Assembly: GCF_023016005.1 (NCBI RefSeq)
Contig: NZ_JALKAZ010000001.1
Location: 1,612,001 to 1,676,000, forward strand
Reading direction: 5' to 3'
Length of the DNA stretch: 64,000 nt
Source: Erythrobacter sp. F6033
GTDB lineage: Bacteria; Pseudomonadota; Alphaproteobacteria; Sphingomonadales; Sphingomonadaceae
Part shown: one piece after another, positions 47,368 through 56,044 of the stretch
Layout: each line of letters begins with the position of its first letter
Position numbering within the stretch: the stretch's first letter is position 1
Notes under the pieces: generated by a model
Database searches by the model: none
What the model was told of the DNA's origin: nothing
What the model saw: only the letters and a program-made list of their open reading frames with translations
Program-made: the position numbers and the translations under genes

Positions 47368-48353
47368 GTGATCTTTCCTCCACCATTCTGGCGCAGCTCG
47401 GCTGGAATATTCTCCGTAAACCAATCGGCAACGGGCTTAAGCGCTGGGTGGGCCAGATCGCGCTCCATTGCGGCCCAGACACGCGGGATCATATCGAGAT
47501 AACGCGGTTTGCCATCGCGTTTATATAGACGCGTGAAGATGCCGACGATCTTGGCGTTCCTTTGCGCACCAAGGCGCGCATAATCCGCTTCAAATTCGTC
47601 GCCCGCATCCGCCCGATCAAGGTATCGCTTCAGCATTGCAGCTTCCAGGGCTTCAGGCACGTCGCGGCGGGCATCCTGAAGCAGTGAAACAAGATCATAG
47701 GCAGGATGGCCGACCAATGCGTCCTGAAAATCGATCAGGCCCTGCGGAGCTTTGTCAGCCGGATCACCCAGAAGCATAATGTTTTCGGCATGATAGTCGC
47801 GCAGCACCGTCACTCCGGGGTTTTGGCGCGCGAGCATGGGAGCCAAAGCTTCCTCCCAAGCCGCATCATAAGCGGCTGCATCAACGGTCAATTCCTGCGC
47901 AGGCGCATACCATTCCGTGAGCAATCCGGTTTCTCGCCGATAGGTCGGCATGTCGTAAGCAGGAAAAGGCCCAGCTGGCCGCTTGTGAAGCTCAACCAAC
48001 GCATCAATTGCGCCTTCATAGGCTGCCGTTTCGCGATCGGGATGATCATCGAGCCAATCGCGCATCCGGTCGTTGCCGAAATCCTCGATCAGCACCCAAC
48101 CTTGAGGAGCGTCAGATGCGTAAATCTCAGGTGCGCGCAGGCCTTCGCTTGAAAGCCATTCAGCGACATTGAGAAAGGGCACCGGGTCTTCGTGCGGCGG
48201 CGGGGCGTGCATAAGCATCGCGCCAGTCCCGTCTCCGCCGCGAAGCCGGAAGTAACGGCGGAAAGAGGCATCGCCCGGAATCGGGTCGATATCGGCATTG
48301 CCCCAGCCCGCTTTTGCCAGAAATTCGTGTAGCCCGTCAGGAAGTTCGCTCAT
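47364..48353 (-). CDS. amgK: Anomeric MurNAc/GlcNAc kinase (AmgK)
   Basis: 329 residues from ATG 48353. Aminoglycoside-phosphotransferase fold: PGDASFRRYFRL nucleotide loop, catalytic VLRDYHAENIMLL (Asp, His, Asn) and the metal Asp in LIDFQDALVGHPAYDL. Next to murU, this identifies the MurNAc kinase of the recycling pathway, not an antibiotic-resistance enzyme. Overlaps tsaE by 4 bp (ATGA). The upstream-extended frame (to 48437) is rejected. Confidence 0.9.
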   Translation of the reverse strand: MSELPDGLHEFLAKAGWGNADIDPIPGDASFRRYFRLRGGDGTGAMLMHAPPPHEDPVPFLNVAEWLSSEGLRAPEIYASDAPQGWVLIEDFGNDRMRDWLDDHPDRETAAYEGAIDALVELHKRPAGPFPAYDMPTYRRETGLLTEWYAPAQELTVDAAAYDAAWEEALAPMLARQNPGVTVLRDYHAENIMLLGDPADKAPQGLIDFQDALVGHPAYDLVSLLQDARRDVPEALEAAMLKRYLDRADAGDEFEADYARLGAQRNAKIVGIFTRLYKRDGKPRYLDMIPRVWAAMERDLAHPALKPVADWFTENIPAELRQNGGGKIT

Positions 48354-48805
48354 GGCATCCGTCCTAGCCAATCGGCACCCGCGCGGGCAATCGCAATTCG
48401 GCCTGAACCGGCGGTTTCCAACAGGATCGAAAGGCAAGCGGGCTCATGCGCAAATCCGCCCGCATGATCGGGCCATTCGGCAATCATGGCTGCGCCTTCG
48501 CGATAATCATCAAGCCCGATTTCCTCCACTTCGGCTGGGTCATTCAAGCGGTAGAAATCGGCATGAACCACAGGCACACGGAGCGGCGGCGCATCGTAGG
48601 TTTCGATGATTGTGAAGGTAGGCGAAGGAACCTCCTGCTCGTAACCAAGCGCCGCGATAATGGCGCGGGCGAGCGTCGTTTTACCCGCGCCCAATCCGCC
48701 TTCGAGTTCGATTACATCTTCGGGCCGGAGCACTTCAGCCAATTGCGCACCAAACGCGTCCATCGCGGCCAGGTCTGGTAGCTCGTATTGCTTGGTCTGA
48801 CTCAC
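48350..48805 (-). CDS. tsaE: tRNA t6A-modification ATPase TsaE
   Basis: 151 residues. P-loop GGLGAGKTTLAR (36-47), SPTFTIIETY (switch region), and VHADFYRLNDPAEVEEIGLDDY, which are diagnostic of TsaE. It powers N6-threonylcarbamoyl modification of A37 in ANN-decoding tRNAs with TsaB/TsaD. Its start overlaps the divL stop by 4 bp. Confidence 0.95.
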   Translation of the reverse strand: MSQTKQYELPDLAAMDAFGAQLAEVLRPEDVIELEGGLGAGKTTLARAIIAALGYEQEVPSPTFTIIETYDAPPLRVPVVHADFYRLNDPAEVEEIGLDDYREGAAMIAEWPDHAGGFAHEPACLSILLETAGSGRIAIARAGADWLGRMP

Positions 48806-51165
48806 GGCAGGTGGATGATCGCGGTCGTGCCCACGCCTTCCTCGCTGGTGATTTCCAGCAATCCGCCATGTGCGGCGACCAATTGCCGCGCCAACGGGAT
48901 GCCGAGCCCTGTGCGCTTTTCGGTGTCGCTATCTTCCGCTGAACGTCCTCCATCGAGAGCCCGTTCAAGTTCATCCGACGCCATGCCGGCGCCGTTGTCG
49001 GAGATCACAAAACTTGTGCTCCATTCACCTTCGGGATCGGGTTTAAGGATTTCGATCAAGATATGGCCATCTGGTCCGGTCCCGCTGATCGCATTGTCGA
49101 GCAGATTGCCAACGGCACGGCCCAACTGGCGCGGATCGATATCAACCTTGCGCCCGCGCTTGCCTTTCAAATCCAGGCCGAGCTGGGCTTTGATGATCGC
49201 GGTTTCCCGCTCGCGTACCAGCTTGGTCAGGAAGGCCAAAAGATCGGTCTCTTCCTTGGTGATCGGTAATAGGCCAGCTTCGCTTTGCGACAGGTCCAGC
49301 ACGTTTTCGACCTGCTCGGTCAAACGCGCCACCGCCGTTAGGATTGAATCGATATATTCGCTCGCGCCTTCATCGATCTCACCTGCGGCGCCGCTCTTGA
49401 GCAGTTCAGCATAGCCACCAATCGTGGTGAGCGGCGTGCGGAATTCGTATGACATATTGGCGAGGAAGCGCGCCTTGACTGCATCTGCCTCTTCAAGAGC
49501 AACCGCGCGCTCACGCAGCGCCTGTTCGGCCTTTTGCGAATCCGTAATGTCGAGAACAGTCAGCAAGCCGTTGCCATCTGGCAGCGGAACACCAGCGAAC
49601 CGAAGCGTTCGCCCATCAGAAAGCTGCGCCCGCCCCTCTTTTTCCATTCGATCAAGCGTGGCAGCACGAACAACCGCTCCGATCCGTTTCGCTTCGGTGG
49701 GCTTGGTAAGATTCTTGCCGATCGCTTCCAACAACGCATCGGCACTTGGGTGCGTATCGAGGAATTCGCTCGACAGCCCCCATGTGCCAGCAAAAGAACG
49801 GTTCCAGAGTTGAACCGACCCATCAGGCGCAAAGATCGCCAGCGCTTCAAACAGACTATCGAGCGTCGCCGTTCGTGTGCGCAAAAGAGTGTCGCGCGTG
49901 GCGGAAAGTGCGAGACTTTCCGTTTGGTCCTCTGCAACGAGCACAATCCCACCATCGGGCATTGGCTGCGCCACAATGCGCAAATGAACACCGCCTGCGA
50001 GAGGCCATGCCTCTTCCTGCATTTCGGTGGAGTCGAACCAAGCGGCATGCTCGCTGCGCCACTCGGGGAAATCGCGCACTTCCGGTGTCAGCCCCTTTTC
50101 GCGGGCTTCCGACAGAAACCGCTCAAACGGCAAACTGTCCCGCACCGCGCCGTCAGGCAACTCAAATAGGCGGCGGAATGGCTGATTGGCGAAGGTAAGC
50201 TCTTCGGCATCACTGAATTGCGCAACGCCGACGGAAAGCTGATCGAGCATCTCGCGCTGCGCCTCGCGAAATGCCTTGAATTCGCGCAAAACCTGCTGCT
50301 GTTCCTCGATATCAATCGCGTATCCGGTCACGCCTTCCTTACCGAGCGGCTGATTGCTCACCCGTAATGTGCGTCGTTCACCGTGCAGGGTGGCTGTAGT
50401 AGTCCGCTCTTCAGGCTCCTGCTTTTCAAGCACCGCGCGAGCTTTTTGCGCTGGACTTTGGCCGTCTTCCGGCTCCAGCAATTCGATCTGGCCTTCGATA
50501 ACTGCCGCTGCGCTTTCTGCATCGACCGCATCGACATAAGCTTGATTTACAAGCTGCAATTTCAAGTCACGCCCGCGAAACCACATCGGCACCGGAGCAG
50601 CCTCAATCAGACCAACCAACGCAGCGAAATCGCTTTCTGCCTGAGAGGCCGCCTTACGCATTCGCGACAATTCATCTTGGCTCTCAGTAAAGTCGAACAC
50701 CCAAACCAGTGCCGCGCCACCCGGCGAAACCTGAGGATCGGCAAGCGCCCCTTGCAATGCCAGACTGCGTCCCGAACCCGGCGGCGTAATCGCGATTTGA
50801 AATGGCGCTGCGCTCTTCTGGGTTAGGCGAACACTCTCTGACAGCGATTTCACCTGAGACTCGGACAGCCCCTGTTTGCCCGCATCGTCATCTTCTGGCG
50901 CCAATTCACTGAGATAGTTGGGCATCGCATCCAGACCGAGCCAGCGCGCAAGACGCTCTGGCGCTTCGATCCGGCCATCCACCCTCACCAACATCGGAAT
51001 GGCGGGCGCCATATCGAGCATACGCTGCATTCTTTTCAGCGATGTCTGAAGAGCTTTGGTGCGCCGTGTCTTCGCACTTGCGCGGACCATCATGATCGCC
51101 GCGCCCGCAGTCCAGGCGGCGAGCACCAGTCCGATGATGGCAAGAGCGAGCGGCGAAAGTTCCAT
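48802..51165 (-). CDS. divL: DivL-type sensor (atypical histidine kinase, Tyr at phospho-site)
   Basis: 787 residues: one N-terminal membrane helix (about 6-27), four PAS-like regions (about 45-160, 180-290, 305-415, 435-545), then a dimerisation box and ATPase domain. The H-box reads ANMSYEFRTPL, with Tyr573 (codon TAC at 49447-49449) where His is normal; N box NLLDNAI, G1 SDNGAGM and G2 GLGIPLARQLV are intact. This is the DivL hallmark. In Caulobacter DivL binds DivK~P and controls CckA-ChpT-CtrA. Its place between ahcY and tsaE matches. First gene of the seven-gene operon. Confidence 0.9.
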   Translation of the reverse strand: MELSPLALAIIGLVLAAWTAGAAIMMVRASAKTRRTKALQTSLKRMQRMLDMAPAIPMLVRVDGRIEAPERLARWLGLDAMPNYLSELAPEDDDAGKQGLSESQVKSLSESVRLTQKSAAPFQIAITPPGSGRSLALQGALADPQVSPGGAALVWVFDFTESQDELSRMRKAASQAESDFAALVGLIEAAPVPMWFRGRDLKLQLVNQAYVDAVDAESAAAVIEGQIELLEPEDGQSPAQKARAVLEKQEPEERTTTATLHGERRTLRVSNQPLGKEGVTGYAIDIEEQQQVLREFKAFREAQREMLDQLSVGVAQFSDAEELTFANQPFRRLFELPDGAVRDSLPFERFLSEAREKGLTPEVRDFPEWRSEHAAWFDSTEMQEEAWPLAGGVHLRIVAQPMPDGGIVLVAEDQTESLALSATRDTLLRTRTATLDSLFEALAIFAPDGSVQLWNRSFAGTWGLSSEFLDTHPSADALLEAIGKNLTKPTEAKRIGAVVRAATLDRMEKEGRAQLSDGRTLRFAGVPLPDGNGLLTVLDITDSQKAEQALRERAVALEEADAVKARFLANMSYEFRTPLTTIGGYAELLKSGAAGEIDEGASEYIDSILTAVARLTEQVENVLDLSQSEAGLLPITKEETDLLAFLTKLVRERETAIIKAQLGLDLKGKRGRKVDIDPRQLGRAVGNLLDNAISGTGPDGHILIEILKPDPEGEWSTSFVISDNGAGMASDELERALDGGRSAEDSDTEKRTGLGIPLARQLVAAHGGLLEITSEEGVGTTAIIHLP

Positions 51166-51210
51166 AGATTGCAGCTATGCCGCCGAAGGCGCGGATGCAA
51201 CTATCCTCAC

Positions 51211-51252
51211 AAGGAAAAGCCCCCGCAAATTCGATGATTTGCGCGGGGCTTC
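51211..51252 (-). terminator. Rho-independent terminator after ahcY
   Basis: Minus strand: GCCCC-GCGCAAAT stem with a 6-nt loop, closing ATTTGCGGGGGC and followed by TTTTCCTT; one bulge. It ends ahcY transcription before divL (ATG 51165), so the divL operon starts independently. Confidence 0.8.
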
Positions 51253-51295
51253 CCTGTATTGTCGATAAACCGAGCTTTCGCTCAGGAAAAATCGC

Positions 51296-52714
51296 TTAGT
51301 AGCGGTAGTGATCCGGCTTGAACGGACCAGCCGCAGGCACACCGATATAATCGGCCTGTTTCTGACTGAGCTGTGTCAGCTGAACGCCAAGCTTTTCGAG
51401 ATGCAGCGCCGCCACTTTCTCATCGAGATGCTTTGGCAGGACGTAAACGTCATTCTCGTACTCATCAGATTTGGTGAAGAGTTCGATCTGAGCCAGCGTC
51501 TGGTTGGTAAAGCTGGCGGACATGACGAAGCTGGGATGGCCGGTGGCGCAGCCGAGGTTCACCAAACGACCCTTGGCAAGGATCAGCAGCGATTTGCCCT
51601 CTGGGAAGGTGACCATATCGGTGCCTTCCTTGATCTCTTTCCAGTCGTAATTGTCGAGCGCAGAGATCTGAATTTCGCTGTCGAAGTGACCGATATTGCA
51701 CACGATCGCCATGTTTTTCATGTTCTTCATGTGCTCGCCGGTGATCACGTCTTCGTTACCGGTCGCGGTCACGAAAATGTCAGCACGCTTGGTGGCTTCA
51801 TCCATAGAGACGACTTCAAAGCCGTCCATCGCCGCTTGCAGAGCGCAGATCGGATCGATTTCGGTGACCATGACGCGGGCACCGCCATCGCGAAGCGAAG
51901 CAGCAGAGCCTTTGCCAACATCACCGTATCCGGCAACACAAGCGACCTTACCGGCCAGCATCACATCGGTTGCGCGGCGGATCGCGTCGACCAGCGATTC
52001 CTTACAACCATACAGGTTGTCGAACTTCGACTTGGTCACACTGTCGTTTACGTTGATCGCCGGGAAAGGCAGCTTGCCCTGCTTGGCGATCTGGTAAAGG
52101 CGCATAACGCCCGTCGTGGTTTCTTCCGAAACGCCTTTAATATTCTGAACAGTCTTGGTCAGATAACCGGGCTTCTCAGAGACATAGGCTTTCAGAGCCT
52201 TTTGCATCTCGATTTCTTCGGCGTTCTGCGGAGCGGGCATTTCTTCGCCAGCTTCGATGCGCGCGCCCCAAAGCGCAAACATCGTCGCATCGCCGCCATC
52301 GTCGAGTATGATGTTGGTGGTCAGATCAGGATCGGCATCGGTCGACCAGTCGAAAATGCGGCCAACATACTTCCAGTAATCCGCCAGTGTTTCGCCTTTA
52401 ACTGCGAATACCGGAATGCCCTGATCCGCGATAGCGGCAGCGGCGTGATCCTGTGTCGAGAAAATGTTGCAGGTTGCCCAGCGAACTTCCGCGCCAAGGG
52501 CTGTCAGCGTTTCGATCAGAACAGCGGTCTGGATCGTCATGTGCAGCGAGCCGGTGATGCGCGCGCCTTTAAGCGGCTGCGCTGCGCCATATTCTTCGCG
52601 CAGAGCCATCAGGCCCGGCATTTCGGTTTCGGCAATTGCAATCTCGTCGCGACCATATTGTGCGAGCGCGATGTCTTTGATGATATATTCGTGCGTATGT
52701 GCGGCGGTCGCCAT
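51296..52714 (-). CDS. ahcY: Adenosylhomocysteinase
   Basis: 472 residues from ATG 52714, which has GGAGACTAGA ahead; an ATG 4 codons upstream has no ribosome site. NAD-dependent SAH hydrolase: [30 protein letters not shown], catalytic [24 protein letters not shown] site [16 protein letters not shown], and C-terminal KPDHYRY. It splits SAH to adenosine and homocysteine and so controls methylation potential. A promoter and palindromic operator lie just upstream. Confidence 0.98.
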   Translation of the reverse strand: MATAAHTHEYIIKDIALAQYGRDEIAIAETEMPGLMALREEYGAAQPLKGARITGSLHMTIQTAVLIETLTALGAEVRWATCNIFSTQDHAAAAIADQGIPVFAVKGETLADYWKYVGRIFDWSTDADPDLTTNIILDDGGDATMFALWGARIEAGEEMPAPQNAEEIEMQKALKAYVSEKPGYLTKTVQNIKGVSEETTTGVMRLYQIAKQGKLPFPAINVNDSVTKSKFDNLYGCKESLVDAIRRATDVMLAGKVACVAGYGDVGKGSAASLRDGGARVMVTEIDPICALQAAMDGFEVVSMDEATKRADIFVTATGNEDVITGEHMKNMKNMAIVCNIGHFDSEIQISALDNYDWKEIKEGTDMVTFPEGKSLLILAKGRLVNLGCATGHPSFVMSASFTNQTLAQIELFTKSDEYENDVYVLPKHLDEKVAALHLEKLGVQLTQLSQKQADYIGVPAAGPFKPDHYRY

Positions 52715-52748
52715 TCTAGTCTCCATCGGGGGTAATTTGCGTTACCGC

Positions 52749-52777
52749 GCCCTAGCGATCTAGCCGCAGACAATCAA
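52749..52777 (-). promoter_or_regulatory. Predicted promoter of ahcY
   Basis: Minus strand: -35 TTGATT, a 17-nt spacer, -10 TAGGGC; leader about 28 nt, too short for a riboswitch. The palindrome 52778-52797 directly touches the -35. Confidence 0.5.
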
Positions 52778-52797
52778 ATATAAAGTTTTCTTTATAT
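52778..52797. promoter_or_regulatory. Operator-like perfect palindrome upstream of ahcY
   Basis: Arms ATATAAAG and CTTTATAT around TTTT: an 8-4-8 perfect dyad, A+T-rich in a G+C-rich genome, abutting the ahcY -35. Shape and position fit an ArsR/SmtB-family dimer site; SahR, an ArsR-type repressor that senses SAH, controls ahcY in many Proteobacteria. The regulator is not in this window. Confidence 0.65.
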
Positions 52798-52810
52798 CTC
52801 TATGTCGCAC

Positions 52811-53449
52811 TTATCCGCGAAGCCATATTGGTACTTTCGACGATGGAATGTCTTTGACTGTTGCACCGTCCGCTCCCTGCGGAGTGGGCGCTGTCAAAAC
52901 TTGCTGTTCGTATGTCAGCTTTGCATCCACTGCCTCGCCAACGCCACCGGCTTTAGTGGGAGCCTGAGCCAACTCCTCGCTGGCTTTACTTTCAAGCAAT
53001 GTGTTGGCTATCACCGAAAGCCGCGCGCGATCCTGAGTCCGAGCGAGTTCGGAGGTGGCGCTCTTCAAATCAGAACAGTCCAGCGTCGGGTGGCCATCAC
53101 CATAACGATTGGCGATCGTTACTCCGATGCGATCAAGCGTACGCTTGGGCCCTTTTGATCCGTAAGTGGCGACCATATTCCTGCTGAGGTGTTTATGCGC
53201 ATCGGCAAGGTTCTGCTGATGTGTGCGGGCGAACAAGTCATATTCCCCCCGGAAATCATGAGCGCCCGTGCGGCAGCGGAGCGAAGTCACCATCAGCATG
53301 ATGTTGAGGCTTCGTATGTTCTCCGCATTGGCTGCTATCGGACTGATATAGCTTTGATCGGCCTCTTGTGCGTTTAGCGCGCTGGCTGTGCTCGCCGCAG
53401 TCAGGGCGAAGGCCGCCCCCCATGCTCCAATTGTTCCGCCAACAGACAT
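52811..53449 (-). CDS. Secreted protein of unknown function
   Basis: 212 residues; signal-like start (GTIGAWGAAFALTAASTASALNAQ). Core contains NIMLMVTSLRCRTGAHDFRGEYDLFARTHQ and GVTIANRYGDGHPTLDCSDL, with a pair of Cys that may form a disulfide, followed by a Pro/Gly-rich tail. I recognise the general look of sphingomonad-specific periplasmic proteins but no named family. GGGAGAAC precedes the ATG. Convergent with nothing; ahcY operator lies beyond its stop. Confidence 0.75.
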   Translation of the reverse strand: MSVGGTIGAWGAAFALTAASTASALNAQEADQSYISPIAANAENIRSLNIMLMVTSLRCRTGAHDFRGEYDLFARTHQQNLADAHKHLSRNMVATYGSKGPKRTLDRIGVTIANRYGDGHPTLDCSDLKSATSELARTQDRARLSVIANTLLESKASEELAQAPTKAGGVGEAVDAKLTYEQQVLTAPTPQGADGATVKDIPSSKVPIWLRG

Positions 53450-53579
53450 CTTGTTCTCCCCTTTGCCGCGATCCCCATCGCGTGCATCAGAGGTATGCCA
53501 AAGGTGTTTACCTGATCTTCAAAGCTCTCGGTAAAGGCTTCTTAACCCAAACTTTGCCGAGCATCCGTTCGCTTTAGCA

Positions 53580-53607
53580 TTGCCGCTCAGAGGCAAGCAC
53601 CTATATC
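53580..53607 (+). promoter_or_regulatory. Predicted promoter of the peroxiredoxin gene
   Basis: -35 TTGCCG, a 16-nt spacer, -10 TATATC; predicted leader about 65 nt. Confidence 0.35.
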
Positions 53608-53677
53608 TGCGTTCGAAGCGTTGGGACATTTTCGATACCCCGTATCCAGCGCAGCTCACACAATGATGGAGGATGCG

Positions 53678-54157
53678 ATGACAATTTCGGTAGGTGACAA
53701 ACTTCCCGAGGCAACACTGGTCAAAGCCACAGCCGAAGGTCCGCAGCAGGTTCAGGCAAGCGAGTATTTCGCGGGCAAGAAAGTTGCTCTGTTTTCAGTG
53801 CCTGGTGCTTTCACACCGACTTGTTCGGCAAAGCACCTTCCCGGCTTCGTTGAGAAAGCCGAAGACCTGAAAGCCAAGGGCGTCGATGAAATCGTCGGCA
53901 CTGCGGTCAACGATGCATTTGTAATGGGTGCATGGAATCAGGCGGCGGGCAGCGACGACATCACTATGCTCGCAGATGGCAATGCCGACTTCGCCGAAGC
54001 GGTCGGCCTGACAATGGACGGCAGCGGTTTCGGCATGGGCAAGCGCGGTCAGCGTTTTTCGATGGTGATCAATGACGGCGTCGTTGAACAGCTGAACGTC
54101 GAAGAGCCAGGCGACTTCAAAGTCTCCAGCGCAGAGCATATGCTCGGTCAGCTCTAG
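53678..54157 (+). CDS. Peroxiredoxin (Prx5-type)
   Basis: 159 residues from ATG 53678 (GGAGG ahead). PGAFTPTCSAKHLPGF (43-58) holds the peroxidatic Cys49 in the P-x-x-x-T-x-x-C frame; GTAVNDAFVMGAW and GMGKRGQRFSMVI match the Prx5/PMP20 class that uses glutaredoxin or glutathione. No second resolving Cys is present. It reduces peroxides in the cytoplasm. Followed by a bidirectional terminator. Confidence 0.93.
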   Translation: MTISVGDKLPEATLVKATAEGPQQVQASEYFAGKKVALFSVPGAFTPTCSAKHLPGFVEKAEDLKAKGVDEIVGTAVNDAFVMGAWNQAAGSDDITMLADGNADFAEAVGLTMDGSGFGMGKRGQRFSMVINDGVVEQLNVEEPGDFKVSSAEHMLGQL

Positions 54158-54178
54158 AGCTTTCCATATTGCAGATAC

Positions 54179-54210
54179 AAAAAGGGTGCCTCGATTGAGG
54201 CGCCCTTTTT
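54179..54210. terminator. Bidirectional rho-independent terminator
   Basis: 12-bp stem AAAGGGTGCCTC/GAGGCGCCCTTT with loop GATT and A/T runs on both sides, between convergent peroxiredoxin and folE genes. Confidence 0.9.
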
Positions 54211-54229
54211 ACTGTGACCCTCGAAGGGC

Positions 54230-54853
54230 TCAGAAGCCCATCAGGCTCATCACTTCCTTACGGCTGCGATGATCTTCGAGGAAACAGCCCATCATGCGGC
54301 TGGTCAGCATCTCGACCTCGTGCACTTTAACGCCGCGGCCCGTCATACAGCCGTGCTCTGCCTGAATCACAACGGCGACACCGCGCGGCTCCAGATTGTC
54401 CCAGATGCATTCGGCGACCTCTGCAGTGAGGCGCTCTTGAACCTGCAAGCGGTTGGCGAAGCCATGCAGCACACGCGCGAGCTTTGAAATGCCGGTGATC
54501 TTCTTGTCAGGCAGATAGGCGATGTGCGCTTTGCCCTTGATCGGCGCCATGTGGTGCTCGCAATGCGAGTGGAACGGGATGTCTTTCAGAAGGACAATCT
54601 CGTCATATCCGCCGACTTCTTCAAAGATTCGCGACAAATGCATCGCGGGATCTTCTTGATTGCCAGCACAATATTCCAGCCAAGCCCGACCAACACGCTT
54701 GGGCGTATCCAGCAAGCCTTCGCGGGTGGGATCGTCCCCCGCCCACTTAATTAGGGTTCGCACTGCTTCTTGTACGTCTTCAGGAACGTCGGGCTTGCTC
54801 AAAGGATTCTCCGGGTCAAATTCATCGTGATCATGCACGTTCATGTAGTTCAT
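54230..54853 (-). CDS. folE: GTP cyclohydrolase I
   Basis: 207 residues from ATG 54853 (Met4 is an alternative). Zinc/catalytic block FHSHCEHHMAPIKGKAHIAY (Cys98, His101) and the second Cys in EHGCMTGRGV, plus DPTREGLLDTPKRVGRAW. First step of folate/queuosine synthesis. The N-terminal His/Asp-rich MNVHDHDEFDPE is a short extension. Confidence 0.97.
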   Translation of the reverse strand: MNYMNVHDHDEFDPENPLSKPDVPEDVQEAVRTLIKWAGDDPTREGLLDTPKRVGRAWLEYCAGNQEDPAMHLSRIFEEVGGYDEIVLLKDIPFHSHCEHHMAPIKGKAHIAYLPDKKITGISKLARVLHGFANRLQVQERLTAEVAECIWDNLEPRGVAVVIQAEHGCMTGRGVKVHEVEMLTSRMMGCFLEDHRSRKEVMSLMGF

Positions 54854-55044
54854 GGCTAACGTCTTTCTACGCAAAGAAGCAGACCGGGTGCACGGCCTTC
54901 CTCATATTCAAGATGATCCCACTGAAGAAAATCGCCGTGCGTACAAAGGGTTCCCTGCAAAATTTGCAGTCTGAACTGGCCGGGCCACATCGAACTGCAG
55001 GTATGATCACGCGGTTTGCCGTGAAAGAAGCCATTACCCCCAAC

Positions 55045-55075
55045 AAAAAAGCCCACCCCGCTAGGGATGGGCTTT
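55045..55075 (-). terminator. Rho-independent terminator after tRNA-Arg
   Basis: Minus strand: stem GCCCATCCC with GGGGTGGGC (one mismatch) and loop TAGC, followed by TTTTTTG, directly after the tRNA CCA end. Confidence 0.85.
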
Positions 55076-55077
55076 CT

Positions 55078-55154
55078 TGGCGCGCCAGGAAGGATTCGAA
55101 CCTCCGGCCGCCTGATTCGTAGTCAGGTACTCTATCCAGCTGAGCTACTGGCGC
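55078..55154 (-). tRNA. tRNA-Arg (anticodon ACG)
   Basis: 77 nt with encoded CCA; acceptor arms GCGCCAG/CTGGCGC, anticodon stem CCTGA/TCAGG around loop CTACGAA (ACG, normally A34 to inosine for CGN reading), T arm with TTCGAAT. One of the most regular tRNAs here. Confidence 0.97.
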
Positions 55155-55166
55155 GCGAGAAGTGGG

Positions 55167-55195
55167 CACATACGGGTGGTTGATCAGCTTGGCAA
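55167..55195 (-). promoter_or_regulatory. Predicted promoter of tRNA-Arg
   Basis: Minus strand: -35 TTGCCA, a 17-nt spacer, -10 TATGTG, close to the tRNA 5' end. Confidence 0.5.
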
Positions 55196-55224
55196 CCTCT
55201 GTTTGCGGCCAAACTCAGGAATAT

Positions 55225-55635
55225 TCAGCTTTCTCCGAAAAGACCCGCTGCGAGAGCGCAATCGAGCGGCGGCTTTTTAAGCTGCCGGATGCTTTCAGGC
55301 GTATGCCAAGCAATTTCGCCGCCTTCCAATGCTGCCGGAATTCCATCCCATCGCGCGATTCTGTAAAGTAGGATGACAATCGGTATTCCATCCTCACTCA
55401 CTGCGCCTTCAGCGAAACCTGCGGGTTCACAATCGATGGCATTTACAGAAATGCCCAGTTCCTCATGAAGTTCGCGAATCAAAGATTCTGTTGGCTTTTC
55501 ATGGTGTTCCACTTTCCCACCAGGGAATTCCCATAGCCCTCCATGATGCTTTTCAGCAGGCCTTTTGTGCATCAGCCATGTGCCATCGCGCCCCTTAAGA
55601 GCGCCTGCAACTACGGGAAGCCACGTGCCTGTCAT
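55225..55635 (-). CDS. mutT: 8-oxo-dGTP diphosphatase MutT (Nudix)
   Basis: 136 residues. Nudix box starts GGKVEHHEKPTES and continues RELHEELGI, matching G-x5-E-x7-R-E-x2-E-E-x-G. The surrounding LMHKRPAEKHHGGLWEFPGG and the C-terminal WHTPESIRQL are MutT-like. It removes oxidised guanine nucleotides; the gene is monocistronic. The upstream 55636-55731 holds no feature I can support. Confidence 0.9.
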   Translation of the reverse strand: MTGTWLPVVAGALKGRDGTWLMHKRPAEKHHGGLWEFPGGKVEHHEKPTESLIRELHEELGISVNAIDCEPAGFAEGAVSEDGIPIVILLYRIARWDGIPAALEGGEIAWHTPESIRQLKKPPLDCALAAGLFGES

Positions 55636-55731
55636 GTCGGATTTCTTTCCATTTTGTCGCTCCGCATCAACCTTTTCTTAATGGTCGGCGGCGATACCGG
55701 CCTTCGTCAGGAACGTATTGACAGGTGAAGC

Positions 55732-55914
55732 ATGAAGTTAGCGACATTTTTCAAGAGTATTGGTTCGGATCAGTCCGGCGCCACTGCTGTTGAATACGGC
55801 CTGATTGTTAGTTTGATCGTGATTGCAATGGTTGGTGCTCTCCAAGGTGTAGCCGAAGAGAACAGCAACGTTTGGAGCCGCGTCCAGACTGCACAAGAGG
55901 AAGCGAGCAACTGA
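55732..55914 (+). CDS. Flp-family type IVb pilin
   Basis: 60 residues. Prepilin motif SDQSGATAVEYGLIVSL: cleavage after Gly with Glu at +5 and Tyr at +6, then a hydrophobic helix. The short polar tail ENSNVWSRVQTAQEEASN is longer than that of the next gene. Assembled by a Tad system that is not in this window. Confidence 0.9.
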   Translation: MKLATFFKSIGSDQSGATAVEYGLIVSLIVIAMVGALQGVAEENSNVWSRVQTAQEEASN

Positions 55915-56044
55915 CCAAATTAACGCTTTTGAAAGGCTGCGAATTAGCAATTTCTCAAGAGCTGTTGCTTACAACCTCCAATGTCCGGATCGATCTTTTC
56001 GATTTGAACAACGGGTAACGAAGACCAAAACCAGGAGACTACCA

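Noticed and set aside
47364..48353. The phosphotransferase as an aminoglycoside-resistance gene.
   Set aside because: Adjacency and coupling to murU identify the MurNAc/GlcNAc kinase AmgK.
51308..52735. A 475-codon open frame on the plus strand, antisense to ahcY.
   Set aside because: It mirrors ahcY codon by codon, has no domain or ribosome site, and arises from the codon bias of the real gene.
52715..52810. A possible SAH riboswitch upstream of ahcY.
   Set aside because: The predicted leader is only about 28 nt and the dyad lies upstream of the promoter, so a DNA operator is the better explanation.
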